Assembly (NCBI GenBank): GCA_942490895.1
Contig: CALNZC010000013.1
Span: forward strand, 136,038-200,037
Direction of reading: 5' to 3'
From: JAGNXB01 sp942490895
GTDB lineage: Bacteria; Bacteroidota; Bacteroidia; Chitinophagales; Saprospiraceae
Length of the DNA stretch: 64,000 nt
Position 1 is the stretch's first letter; each line of letters starts with the position of its first letter. Below the pieces are notes generated by a model, which saw nothing but the letters and a program-made list of their open reading frames with translations, made no database searches and was not told the origin of the DNA. The position numbers were made by a program, and so were the translations under genes. Positions 19,625 to 28,484 of this stretch are shown here, piece by piece.

Positions 19625-20347
19625 ATGATTCCAAAAATGAGATTGTTACTTGCATTCATATTCAGCTTCACCCTGTTTGCCGCTTTCGGCCAGGATGATT
19701 CAGCCATCACCTCCGATCAGATGAAGAAGCCTATCTATCAGGTTCATGAAGGTGAGCGAGACTTTATCGATGGCAGCAGCAATGCCTTAACTGTTGACCT
19801 CCCTGAGATCAAAAGCCGAACTGCGGAAAAAATCTGGAAGGACTACATCGACAAGTTTGGTGGAAAGACCAAGAAGAACCGGGATATGAAGGGATATATG
19901 ACCCAGAATACCGAGATTTTTGCGATCGGTGGGTTGCAGAAAATGAACGTATACGCCCGGGTCGAAGATGACCATGATCGGGTCACACTGACTGCCTGGT
20001 TTGACACCCCAAAGGGGATGCTGCGATCAGATTCAGATAGTAAAGCCTTCCTGGCAGCGGAGAAATTTCTCCAGGATTATGCGCTGGAGGTGAAAATTGC
20101 TCAGGTCGAAGAAGACCTGGAGGATGAAGAAAAAAACCTAAAGGATCTGGAACGCGATATGGATCGACTGAAGCGTGACAATGATGGTTACCACAAGGAC
20201 ATTGAAAACGCCAAGGATAAGATTAAAAAAGCCGAGGAAAACATCGTCGATAACGAGAAAGAACAGGAAACGACTACTGCTCGTTTGGATGAGCAGGAAC
20301 AGAAGGTCAGTAAGGTCAGAGATCGATTGGCCTTTTTGAAAAAATAA
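19625..20347 (+). CDS. Exported coiled-coil protein of unknown function
   Basis: 240 residues. Signal peptide 1-22 (LFAAFGQDD). Residues about 25-150 are a globular alpha/beta region with AEKIWKDYIDKFGGKTKKNR and YARVEDDHDRVTLTAWFD. Residues about 155-240 are a long charged coiled coil (EEDLEDEEKNLKDLERDMDR and onward). Periplasmic by prediction. A hairpin terminator follows at 20381-20409. Start ATG 19625 or ATG 19637 (residue 5) are both possible. Found as a hypothetical protein in related genomes as far as I can judge; function unknown. Confidence 0.83.
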   Translation: MIPKMRLLLAFIFSFTLFAAFGQDDSAITSDQMKKPIYQVHEGERDFIDGSSNALTVDLPEIKSRTAEKIWKDYIDKFGGKTKKNRDMKGYMTQNTEIFAIGGLQKMNVYARVEDDHDRVTLTAWFDTPKGMLRSDSDSKAFLAAEKFLQDYALEVKIAQVEEDLEDEEKNLKDLERDMDRLKRDNDGYHKDIENAKDKIKKAEENIVDNEKEQETTTARLDEQEQKVSKVRDRLAFLKK

Positions 20348-20380
20348 GGCCAATCCAGCTTAATATCGCATTCAATTAAT

Positions 20381-20409
20381 ATTCGTAATTTTTTAATACG
20401 AATCTTTTT
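20381..20409 (+). terminator. AT-rich terminator after the coiled-coil gene
   Basis: ATTCGTA (20381-20387), loop of 9, TACGAAT (20397-20403), then CTTTTT. Weak seven-pair stem, well placed 34 bases after the stop. Confidence 0.5.
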
Positions 20410-20613
20410 GCACAGTTCATGGGTCTGAAGGCCAGATGTGCTCGCAGGTTCTTTATCCTTTTTTCATTTCGTAACCCCTTCTTATCAAATAGATTGGTGG
20501 ATTGTCGTCAATTTTCAGGATGGCAGAAAACGATAGAATCGTGTTCGCCTGTTGAAAACGGCGAGTTACTCACATCGCATGTGAGTATGTGCGGCATTCA
20601 ATATTCTATGTGA

Positions 20614-20646
20614 TTTCGGGACAGCCCCCTTGGTCAACTATCTTTG
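20614..20646 (+). promoter_or_regulatory. Bacteroidota-type promoter for dnaB
   Basis: TATCTTTG at 20639-20646 is a perfect TAnnTTTG -7 box; TTTC at 20614-20617, 21 bases upstream, is a one-mismatch -33 box. Transcription would begin near 20652, which rules out TTG 20644 as the dnaB start and supports ATG 20665. Nothing else is seen in 20410-20613. Confidence 0.55.
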
Positions 20647-20664
20647 TTGGACCGACTAAACATT

Positions 20665-22197
20665 ATGGCAGAAGCACCAAATACAACGAAAACCGGAAAG
20701 GAATTCCGCAGCCGCCGTGAGCGGGAAGCAGACCTGTCCAATCTGGTTTTTGGAAAGGTGCCACCGCAGGCCAGGGATCTGGAAGAAGCGGTATTGGGCG
20801 CCATCATGCTGGACAAGGATGCCCTTCCCATGGTCCTGGAAATCCTCAACCCGGAATCCTTCTACGTCGATGCAAACCAGGAGATCTTCAAAGCTATGTT
20901 GGCCTTGTTTGAGCACTCCAAACCGATCGACCTGCTCACCGTTACGGAGGAGCTCAAGCGGATGGGAAAACTGGAAGGAATCGGTGGACCTTACCAATTG
21001 GTCGAACTGACCAATCGTGTTGCATCCTCCGCTAATATTGAATTTCACGCCCGGATCGTTGCACAAAAGCACATACAACGGGAGTTGATACGTGTATCCA
21101 ATGTGACGATACGGGATGCATATGAAGACTCGACGGATGTTTTTGATCTTCTGGACAATGCTGAAGCCGGCCTGTTCAAGATCACCCAGACCAATATTTC
21201 CAAAAGTTACGAGCCCATTGGTGCATTGAGTGGCCTGGCCCTCAAGCAGATCGAGGAGCTTTCGAAAAAGGAGGATGGCCTGACTGGTGTTCCTTCCGGT
21301 TTCCGGGATCTCGATCTTCTGACCAGCGGCTGGCAACCTTCAGATCTGATCATTATCGCTGCTCGTCCCGCCATGGGAAAAACAGCGTTCACCTTGAATA
21401 TGGCGCGAAATGCTGCGGCAGAGTTCAAGAAACCGGTTGTGGTTTTTTCTCTGGAGATGGCCAATCTCCAGCTGGCAATGCGTTTGATCTCTGCGGAAGC
21501 AGAAGTCCCTGGCGACCGCCTACGGAACGGTCGACTACACAATGATCAGGAATGGGCACGTGTCCATCGGGCCATTGAGAAATTCAATGATGTACCCATC
21601 TTTATCGACGACACACCAGCGATCAATATTTTCGAGCTTCGGGCGAAGTGCCGACGACTGCGCAAACAGCATGGCATTGAGATGATCATCATTGACTACC
21701 TCCAGTTGATGTCCGGCAGTGGTGATGCCAAAGGCAATCGTGAACAGGAAGTATCCGGTATTTCCCGTGCGCTCAAGGCCATGGCCAAAGAACTAAATGT
21801 CCCTGTGGTCGCCTTGTCTCAGTTGAGTCGAAATGTAGAATCTCGTGGCGGGTCCAAGCGCCCTATGCTCAGTGATCTTCGTGAATCTGGAGCTATCGAG
21901 CAGGATGCGGATATCGTCACCTTCCTCTATCGACCTGAATACTATGGTATTTTTCAGGATGAAGAAGGCCGGGACACTCAGGGACTAACAGAGATCATTG
22001 TCGCCAAGCACCGGAATGGGGCTGTGGATACTGTTCGATTGCGGTTCATCAAGGAGTTCGCCCGTTTTAATGACTGGGATGAAATGAGCTTTGATGACTT
22101 ACCCATGCCCGATCCGATGGGCGGGAGCGGCTCTGTTCCTAATGTCATTACCCGGTCCAGCCGGATGAATGATGACAATGCGGATATCCCGTTTTAG
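20665..22197 (+). CDS. dnaB: Replicative DNA helicase DnaB
   Basis: 510 residues from ATG 20665. Hexameric helicase that unwinds DNA ahead of the replication fork and binds primase. N-terminal domain: VPPQARDLEEAVLGAIMLDKDAL. Linker helix about 165-195. RecA-like domain: Walker A ARPAMGKTAFTLN (about 232-245), Walker B IIIDYLQLMSG, then KELNVPVVALSQLSRNVESR, DLRESGAIEQDADIV and the Arg-finger region AKHRNGAVDTVRLRF. The last 25 residues are a Gly/Ser/Asp-rich tail ending DDNADIPF. No intein. A TTG 21 bases upstream lies in the -7 box and is rejected as start. Confidence 0.96.
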   Translation: MAEAPNTTKTGKEFRSRREREADLSNLVFGKVPPQARDLEEAVLGAIMLDKDALPMVLEILNPESFYVDANQEIFKAMLALFEHSKPIDLLTVTEELKRMGKLEGIGGPYQLVELTNRVASSANIEFHARIVAQKHIQRELIRVSNVTIRDAYEDSTDVFDLLDNAEAGLFKITQTNISKSYEPIGALSGLALKQIEELSKKEDGLTGVPSGFRDLDLLTSGWQPSDLIIIAARPAMGKTAFTLNMARNAAAEFKKPVVVFSLEMANLQLAMRLISAEAEVPGDRLRNGRLHNDQEWARVHRAIEKFNDVPIFIDDTPAINIFELRAKCRRLRKQHGIEMIIIDYLQLMSGSGDAKGNREQEVSGISRALKAMAKELNVPVVALSQLSRNVESRGGSKRPMLSDLRESGAIEQDADIVTFLYRPEYYGIFQDEEGRDTQGLTEIIVAKHRNGAVDTVRLRFIKEFARFNDWDEMSFDDLPMPDPMGGSGSVPNVITRSSRMNDDNADIPF

Positions 22198-22342
22198 GAC
22201 GGTACATATTCCTGTGTTCCTGATTCCTTATTTCTGATTTCTGATTGATTGTTTCCTTGTGAATCACTGCAGGGTGAAGCTCAGTTGTTGGACAGGCAAG
22301 CAGCATCTCCCGAGGCAGATATGCTAAAACACGGAATATTCG

Positions 22343-22411
22343 GCCTCCCCCTTTTATCCCCCTCATGATGGCAGGCTTCTCCGGGTTTGAATCTCGTGTG
22401 GGAGGGGGACA
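22343..22411. repeat. Dispersed intergenic repeat, copy A
   Basis: About 69 bp. Begins GCCTCCCCC, contains TCCCCCTCATGATGGCAG and ends GTGTGGGAGGGGGACA, so its ends are complementary (TCCCCCTC / GAGGGGGA). Shares the same order of blocks with copies B (22641-22712) and C (24877-24992). The spacer 22198-22820 carries no gene; apart from copies A and B and the hairpin at 22487 it holds only TTCCTG/GAACACAGGAA-type fragments. Confidence 0.6.
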
Positions 22412-22486
22412 TTTATGCGCTTCTTAGCGTGTTAAATAATGGCCGTTTAATAGGTAGACCTGGAATACTCATAGCCACGTTAAACC

Positions 22487-22518
22487 TTCAACGTCAGAGC
22501 TGGCGCTCTGACGTTGAA
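22487..22518. repeat. Perfect 14-bp inverted repeat with TGGC loop
   Basis: TTCAACGTCAGAGC (22487-22500), TGGC, GCTCTGACGTTGAA (22505-22518). No T tract follows, so it is not a standard terminator. Lies between repeat copies A and B in the spacer downstream of dnaB. The arms carry the TTCAACGT/ACGTTGAA motif that also occurs at 470-560. Confidence 0.75.
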
Positions 22519-22640
22519 CCAGCCAGTTGGCGGGCAGGCCTTGAACAGCCAAACGTTCCTGCATCACCGCCCAAGCCCGAAGCCAACAAGGAATTAGGAA
22601 CACAGGAACCTTGCCTCCGGCAAGCAGGCTGGAATGCCCT

Positions 22641-22712
22641 GCCTCCCCCTTTATCCCCCTCATGAAGTCAACCTTCTCCAGGTTGTACAGTCCTGTGGGA
22701 GGGGGATACACA
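22641..22712. repeat. Dispersed intergenic repeat, copy B
   Basis: GCCTCCCCCTTTATCCCCCTCATGA at the left and CCTGTGGGAGGGGGATAC at the right, with about 35 diverged bases between. Same orientation as copies A and C. Sits 109 bases upstream of the dienelactone hydrolase start. Confidence 0.6.
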
Positions 22713-22820
22713 TGGGTTTTGCAGCATGTAAAGGCCTGTACCAGCGCAACCAGAAACGTGGAATCCGACAGTTGGAGGGACCTGGGCCTCCAATTTCCAT
22801 GCATTCTCTACCTTCGAAGC

Positions 22821-23654
22821 ATGACAAATCGAAACATCCTCAGCCTTACCGTCGCACTGGCGGTGGCCATTTTCATGGCAGGCTGTCAATCAACAACGAC
22901 CCCATCTGATGAGGGTATGGCTAAATTCACCAATGACGGTTCCTTTAAAAACGCACATGAAATTCCTGAAGAGCTGGATTTTGACGGCAGGGGAGAGATG
23001 ATCACCTTTCCAACAAGTGGTAGTGAGGAAGGGCAGGCATATGTTTTACGTACGTCAAGCCCCTCTAATAAACACTTGTTTGTGATCCATGAATGGTGGG
23101 GTCTGAATGATCATATCAAGCAGGAAGCAGAGCGGCTTTTTGATTCATTAAACGTCAATGTCTGGGCATTGGACCTCTATGATGGTCAGGTGGCCACAGA
23201 TCGGGAAACAGCTGGAACACTGATGCAGAGTCGATCTGAGGAACGGCTGAAAGCCATCATTTCGGGTGCCCTGACACAGTGTGGTCCCAGCGCAAAGATT
23301 GCCACCACAGGATGGTGTTTTGGTGGTGGATGGAGCTTACGGGCTTCTATTCTGGCAGGCGACCAGTCTGTAGGATGTGTAATCTATTATGGTATGCCGG
23401 TTGAAAATGCCAAAGACCTGGTCCCCTTGAAAGCGGAGGTTTTGGGTCTGTTTGCTGATCAGGATAAATGGATCAATGCAGAAGTTGTCCGCAAGTTTGC
23501 CGGCTTATGTCAGGCAACAGGAAAGACCTTTACGTATCACTTCTACGAGGCAGATCACGCCTTCGCCAATCCAAGTAGTCCACGATTCGATGAGGCATCT
23601 GCACGTCAGGCCAATGAACTTTCCATGAACTTCCTGAGGAACAAACTCCGTTGA
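22821..23654 (+). CDS. Dienelactone hydrolase family lipoprotein
   Basis: 277 residues from ATG 22821. Lipoprotein signal with lipobox FMAGC (Cys about residue 20). Alpha/beta hydrolase of the dienelactone hydrolase family: VIHEWWGLNDHIK, VWALDLYDGQVATD, nucleophile elbow GWCFGGG with Cys166, and the catalytic His246 in EADHAFAN; the Asp is likely in LFADQDKW. Cys nucleophile is typical of the family. Exported and lipid-anchored, which is unlike the cytoplasmic catabolic enzymes, so the natural substrate is unknown. The reading frame stays open upstream to 22611 through repeat copy B, but that part has no protein-like character and the signal peptide fixes the start at 22821. Confidence 0.9.
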   Translation: MTNRNILSLTVALAVAIFMAGCQSTTTPSDEGMAKFTNDGSFKNAHEIPEELDFDGRGEMITFPTSGSEEGQAYVLRTSSPSNKHLFVIHEWWGLNDHIKQEAERLFDSLNVNVWALDLYDGQVATDRETAGTLMQSRSEERLKAIISGALTQCGPSAKIATTGWCFGGGWSLRASILAGDQSVGCVIYYGMPVENAKDLVPLKAEVLGLFADQDKWINAEVVRKFAGLCQATGKTFTYHFYEADHAFANPSSPRFDEASARQANELSMNFLRNKLR

Positions 23655-23679
23655 CCTCATCCCAAGGGGTGTATCTTTG
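23651..23679 (+). promoter_or_regulatory. Bacteroidota-type promoter for the histidine kinase
   Basis: TTG (23651-23653), 18-base spacer, TATCTTTG (23672-23679). Perfect -7 box overlapping the only upstream alternative start (TTG 23677), which supports ATG 23695. The -33 element overlaps the stop of the hydrolase gene. Confidence 0.6.
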
Positions 23680-23694
23680 CCCAACGGGAGCTGT

Positions 23695-24855
23695 ATGGAT
23701 ATCTATCGCCTGAAATCGATTTGGAAATGGGGACTTGCCCTGGCGGGAATGCTGGTGGTCATCCTCTCCCTGATTGTCATCCGGCAAGTGGTCGATAAGA
23801 TCAAGGCCTTCGAACACCAAAAAGTCGTCTTTTTCAAGACTGCAGTTGAAGACCTTCCCAGCAATCCCGATAATGCCTCCTTTGTTCTACATGATGCCAT
23901 TCTTACAGCGGACTTGCAGGTACCTCTCATTCTGGTCAATGAGCGAGACGTTATCGAAGACGCCAGGAATTTCGGTGCTGAGCTGGATACATCCCAACAA
24001 TTTCTGAAAGAACGCCTGCTCAAGATTCAGGCGAACGGATACCCACCACTCGAATTGGCCGGTGGCAAAAGGATCTATTATGAGGATAGCACATTGGTCG
24101 CCAATCTGCGCTATCTGCCCTTTATCCAGATCGCATTGGTCTTGGTGTTAATCTTTTTGGGGTACATGGGATTTAATGTCTCTCGACGAGCAGAGGAAAA
24201 TCGCATCTGGGTGGGGATGGCCCGAGAAACCGCACACCAGCTGGGCACCCCATTGACCGCCATAGTTGCCTGGGTGGAATACCTGCGAAATCATGCCAGT
24301 GGAAACCCACAGGTCACTTTTGCCGCTTCAGAAATCGAACGAGATGCAGACAAATTAGAATTGATCGCTGATCGATTCAGTAAGATCGGTTCCAAAGCCG
24401 AATTGGTACCGCATAACCTGTTGACCAGTCTGGATCGAACCCGGTCCTATATGCAAGCGCGAGCACCGAAGCGCATCGAATTCAACTTCCCTGATCCAGC
24501 AGCGCCTCCGATCATCGTGATGATCAATACTCATCTTTTTGAATGGGTGATCGAAAACCTCCTTCGCAATGCTCTTGATGCCATGGAAGGTGAGGGAAAA
24601 ATCAGCGCAGAAGTCCGTCAGGAGGGTCGATGGGTCATTGTGAATATCAGTGATACGGGAAAGGGTATTTCTTCGTCGCGTTTCAAACGTGTGTTCAAGC
24701 CGGGATACACCACCAAATCAAGAGGGTGGGGATTAGGGCTATCCCTGGCCAAACGGATCGTTGAATCGTATCACAAAGGAAGGATCTTTGTGCGGTCCAG
24801 CACCCTGGGCAAGGGGACTACGTTTGAGATCTTACTGCCGGTGCCGAAGGGGTGA
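23695..24855 (+). CDS. Membrane sensor histidine kinase
   Basis: 386 residues. TM1 about 12-34 and TM2 about 137-157 flank a sensor domain of about 100 residues. Then a HisKA-like dimerisation helix with the H box MARETAHQLGTPLTAIVAWVEYLR (phospho-acceptor His181, followed by QLGTPL) and an HATPase domain: N box NLLRNALDAMEG, G1 DTGKGIS, G2 RGWGLGLSLAKRIVESYHKG. No HAMP domain is evident and no response regulator gene is adjacent, so it is an orphan kinase. Anchored in the inner membrane. The signal is unknown. Confidence 0.92.
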   Translation: MDIYRLKSIWKWGLALAGMLVVILSLIVIRQVVDKIKAFEHQKVVFFKTAVEDLPSNPDNASFVLHDAILTADLQVPLILVNERDVIEDARNFGAELDTSQQFLKERLLKIQANGYPPLELAGGKRIYYEDSTLVANLRYLPFIQIALVLVLIFLGYMGFNVSRRAEENRIWVGMARETAHQLGTPLTAIVAWVEYLRNHASGNPQVTFAASEIERDADKLELIADRFSKIGSKAELVPHNLLTSLDRTRSYMQARAPKRIEFNFPDPAAPPIIVMINTHLFEWVIENLLRNALDAMEGEGKISAEVRQEGRWVIVNISDTGKGISSSRFKRVFKPGYTTKSRGWGLGLSLAKRIVESYHKGRIFVRSSTLGKGTTFEILLPVPKG

Positions 24856-24876
24856 ATTTTAGTTCCTGGTTCTCCT

Positions 24877-24992
24877 GCCTCCCCCGGTTTGGCACTTTTG
24901 GGAGTCATCACCCTGGATTACTGCCGTCGCCAAACCACCCCCTCATGATGGCAGCTGTCTCCGTATATTGATATCGTGTGGGAGGGGGACAC
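24877..24992. repeat. Dispersed intergenic repeat, copy C
   Basis: GCCTCCCCC at 24877, then a 50-base insertion relative to copies A and B, then CCCCCTCATGATGGCAG (24938-24954) and CGTGTGGGAGGGGGACAC (24975-24992). Same orientation as A and B. Fills much of the 222-bp spacer between the kinase and mfd; the rest shows no gene. Confidence 0.6.
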
Positions 24993-25077
24993 GAATCTTG
25001 CATGCCCACACCGTTGTCCAACTCGGAACCGGAAACAAAGGAACCCGAAATTATGCCGAACCACCTACATTTGTGCC

Positions 25078-28000
25078 GTGGAGAATTTGCAGCGGCTGCT
25101 CAGCGCCTATCGGCAAGATGAGCGGATCGTCCAGCTGACAAAGGCCCTGGATCAACATCAACGAGGCCGGATATCCCTGACCAATCTGGCCGGGGCACAG
25201 GATTGCTTTGCCCTTTTGGCGGCATATCTACAGGCTCCACGCCTTCATTTGTGGGTAGCACAAGACCTGGAAGAAGCCGCCTATATCCAGAACACCCTGG
25301 GCAATCTGTTGCCTGACCGGACGGTGCGTTTTCTCCCCGACTCCTTCAAACGGCCTGGCTATTTTGCCGAACTCAGTAGTCAGAATATTCTACTTCGAAC
25401 AGAAGTGGTCAATCAGATCAGTACCGACAGCCAGACCCCTGAACTGATCGTCACCTATCCGGAAGCGTTGATCGAAAAAGTGCTGCAGCCTCAGGCGCTG
25501 GCCAAGAATAGGATCAGCATTATTAAGGGTGAAAATCTGGACCTGGATTTCATTCTGGAAGTGCTTCTGGAATACGGATTCGAAAAGGTCGACTTTGTTT
25601 ATGAACCGGGTCAATTTTCCATCCGCGGTGGGATCGTGGATATCTTCTCCTATGGCAATGAATGGCCTTACCGGGTGGAGCTGTTTGATATCGAAGTGGA
25701 AAGTATTCGAACATTCGACCCGATGACTCAGCTTTCCCGTCAGCGGGTGGAACGGGTCAATATCATTCCGGATGCTCACAAAGGGTATGACCCCAAACAG
25801 AAGACGGATATTTTTTCGATTCTCCCAGACAATGCTGTGATCTGGTTGCGTGATCCTGAATTCCTGCTGGACAAGTGTCAAGATGCCTATGCCAAGGCTA
25901 TCGATTTTGTGCCGGATGTACTACCGGGAGAAGCAGAAAAACTGGTGGCTATTTTCAAGGAGAAACCCTTCGTCCCTCCGAGAGAAGTCATCGATGGAAT
26001 GGGACAGTACAGTCTGATCTTCACCGACAAAGTTCCCAAAGGGTATACCGCAGATCTGACCCTGGATATGAAGGGCCGACCTCAGCCCAGTTTCAATAAA
26101 AACTTTGATCTGCTGATTCGTGATCTGCGGGAAAATGATAAAAAGGGGTACACATTTTACCTGTTTACCGACAATCCCCGGCAGGTCGAACGCTTCCATG
26201 CGATTTTTGAAGAACTGGATGCAAAAGTCATTTTCCATGCGATAGTGAAAGGGCTGCATCAGGGCTTTATCGATGATGATCAAAAGATCCTCTGCTATAC
26301 GGATCATCAGATCTTCAATCGCTACCACGCCTATAAACTGCGTCGTGGATTCACCCGCGATCAGGCGATGAATCTGCGGATGGTCCGCGAACTGGTGGCT
26401 GGTGATTTTGTGACCCATATCGATCATGGTGTCGGCAGGTATTCCGGTCTGGAAAAAATTGAAGTGAATGGCCATGTCCAGGAGTCTGTCCGGATCATTT
26501 ACAAGAACAATGATATCCTGTATGTGGGGATCAACTCCCTGCACAAACTGGCCAAATACATTGGCAAGGATGGGACCGAACCACAGCTGAGCAAGCTGGG
26601 GTCGGAATCCTGGAAAAACCTCAAAGCCAAGACCAAAAAGAAGGTCAAAGACATTGCCAAGGAGCTGATCGCCTTGTACGCACGCCGTCGAGCAGCTCCC
26701 GGCTTCGCTTTTGCTCCTGACGGGTACCTTCAAAACGAATTGGAAGCATCCTTTATCTATGAGGATACCCCCGATCAGTTCACCTCAACCCAGGATGTAA
26801 AGGAAGATATGGAACGGGCCAACCCCATGGACCGTCTCATCTGTGGAGATGTCGGATTCGGAAAAACTGAAGTAGCGGTCAGGGCGGCATTCAAGGCAGT
26901 GGTCAATGGAAAACAGGTGGCCATTCTGGTGCCGACCACCATCCTGGCACTACAACATCAAAAGACCTTTCATGAGCGCCTGGGTGATTTTGGCTGCAAG
27001 GTGGATTATATCAACCGATTCCGCAGCAGCGCGGATAAAAAGCGAATACTCGGCGAACTGGCTGAGGGCAAAGTGGATGTGATCATCGGCACCCACGCTC
27101 TGCTGGGAAAGGATGTCAAATTCAAGGACCTCGGATTGCTGATCGTCGATGAAGAGCAGAAATTTGGGGTCAGCTCCAAGGAAAAACTCCGGTCGATCAA
27201 GGTGAATGTGGATACATTAACGCTAACGGCGACCCCTATTCCTCGGACGTTGCAATTCAGTCTGATGTCCGCTCGGGATATGTCGATTATCCGGACACCG
27301 CCACCCAACCGACAGCCCATTCATACGGAGGCACGCATCTTCAGTGAAGATGTCATTCGCAATGCTATTCTCAATGAGGTACAGCGCGGCGGTCAGGTGT
27401 TCTTTGTGCACAACCGGGTCAAGAGCCTGGGAGAGGTAGCCGGACTGGTCCAACGACTTTGCCCGGATGTCAACATTGCCTTTGCCCATGGCCAGATGGA
27501 GGCCAACAAGCTGGAAAAAACACTGACCGCATTTATCAATGGGGAGTATGATGTGTTGGTGAGTACGAATATTATCGAAACAGGTCTGGACATCCCCAAT
27601 GCCAACACCATGATCATTAACAATTCCCATCAGTATGGGCTAAGTGATCTACACCAGTTGCGCGGCCGGGTGGGGCGTTCGAATACCAAGGCCTATTGCT
27701 ATCTCATCCACCCTCCTTTGTCGGTCATGACGCCTGAAGCGCGCAAACGGATCAAGACCATCGAGGATTTCAGCGATCTGGGCAGTGGCTTTCATATTGC
27801 CATGAAAGACCTGGATATTCGCGGGGCAGGGAACATGCTGGGCGGGGAACAAAGTGGCTTTATTTCGGAGATCGGGTTTGAGACATTTCAACGGATCCTT
27901 GATGAAGCCATACAGGAACTGAAGGAGGAGGATTTTGCAGATTCTTTCCATGAGGAACAGGGCAAGCACCGGTTGTTTGTCCGGGATGTCACCGTGGATA

Positions 28001-28467
28001 CCGATGCAGAAATGCATATTCCGGATGAATATGTCTCCAGCATCCAGGAACGGTTGAATCTCTATACGCAGTTGGATGAAGTGGAGAATGAAGCGGATCT
28101 GAATACGTTCAGTGAAATGCTGACGGACCGGTTTGGTCGTATACCCGAAGAAGTAAATGAGCTCTTTGACGGACTTCGCCTGCGATGGATCTGCAAGGAG
28201 ATGGGCTTTGAGCGGCTGGTGCTGAAAAATGGCAAATTGCGGGCATATTTCGTGCAGAATCCCCAATCGGCGTTTTATGACAGTGCGGCATTCAAAAACC
28301 TGTTTACCGTAATGGCCAATCGGGGTCAGGAGTTGGGATTATCCATCAAGGAGATTCGGAATCATCTGCTGGTAGCCAAAGATGGTGTGATGGATCTGCG
28401 GGAGGCCCGGAAAATCTTACAGGAGTTGAAAGAGGCGTTGGATGGTGTGTCTCAAATCATCCCGTAA
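25078..28467 (+). CDS. mfd: Transcription-repair coupling factor Mfd
   Basis: 1129 residues from GTG 25078. ATP-dependent translocase that removes RNA polymerase stalled at lesions and recruits UvrA. Order of domains: UvrB-homology region with PGQFSIRGGIVDIF (about residue 180), CarD/RNAP-interaction domain with GDFVTHIDHGVGRYSGL (about 442), RecG-like helicase with Walker A GDVGFGKTEVAVRAAF (about 585), box II VDEEQKFG, TATPIPRTLQ, GRVGRS, then the TRCF C-terminal domain. The long frame begins at 24976 inside repeat copy C; the first 34 residues are not Mfd-like, while ENLQRLLSAYRQDERIVQL is the normal opening. A TACATTTG box at 25066-25073 lies just before the GTG. Confidence 0.96.
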   Translation: MENLQRLLSAYRQDERIVQLTKALDQHQRGRISLTNLAGAQDCFALLAAYLQAPRLHLWVAQDLEEAAYIQNTLGNLLPDRTVRFLPDSFKRPGYFAELSSQNILLRTEVVNQISTDSQTPELIVTYPEALIEKVLQPQALAKNRISIIKGENLDLDFILEVLLEYGFEKVDFVYEPGQFSIRGGIVDIFSYGNEWPYRVELFDIEVESIRTFDPMTQLSRQRVERVNIIPDAHKGYDPKQKTDIFSILPDNAVIWLRDPEFLLDKCQDAYAKAIDFVPDVLPGEAEKLVAIFKEKPFVPPREVIDGMGQYSLIFTDKVPKGYTADLTLDMKGRPQPSFNKNFDLLIRDLRENDKKGYTFYLFTDNPRQVERFHAIFEELDAKVIFHAIVKGLHQGFIDDDQKILCYTDHQIFNRYHAYKLRRGFTRDQAMNLRMVRELVAGDFVTHIDHGVGRYSGLEKIEVNGHVQESVRIIYKNNDILYVGINSLHKLAKYIGKDGTEPQLSKLGSESWKNLKAKTKKKVKDIAKELIALYARRRAAPGFAFAPDGYLQNELEASFIYEDTPDQFTSTQDVKEDMERANPMDRLICGDVGFGKTEVAVRAAFKAVVNGKQVAILVPTTILALQHQKTFHERLGDFGCKVDYINRFRSSADKKRILGELAEGKVDVIIGTHALLGKDVKFKDLGLLIVDEEQKFGVSSKEKLRSIKVNVDTLTLTATPIPRTLQFSLMSARDMSIIRTPPPNRQPIHTEARIFSEDVIRNAILNEVQRGGQVFFVHNRVKSLGEVAGLVQRLCPDVNIAFAHGQMEANKLEKTLTAFINGEYDVLVSTNIIETGLDIPNANTMIINNSHQYGLSDLHQLRGRVGRSNTKAYCYLIHPPLSVMTPEARKRIKTIEDFSDLGSGFHIAMKDLDIRGAGNMLGGEQSGFISEIGFETFQRILDEAIQELKEEDFADSFHEEQGKHRLFVRDVTVDTDAEMHIPDEYVSSIQERLNLYTQLDEVENEADLNTFSEMLTDRFGRIPEEVNELFDGLRLRWICKEMGFERLVLKNGKLRAYFVQNPQSAFYDSAAFKNLFTVMANRGQELGLSIKEIRNHLLVAKDGVMDLREARKILQELKEALDGVSQIIP

Positions 28468-28484
28468 ATGGAGACCTGTCCAGT

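Noticed and set aside
22611..22820. 70-residue N-terminal extension of the dienelactone hydrolase
   Set aside because: It would bury the lipoprotein signal peptide and is derived from repeat copy B.
24976..25077. Upstream extension of mfd
   Set aside because: Starts within dispersed repeat copy C and adds residues unlike any Mfd N-terminus.
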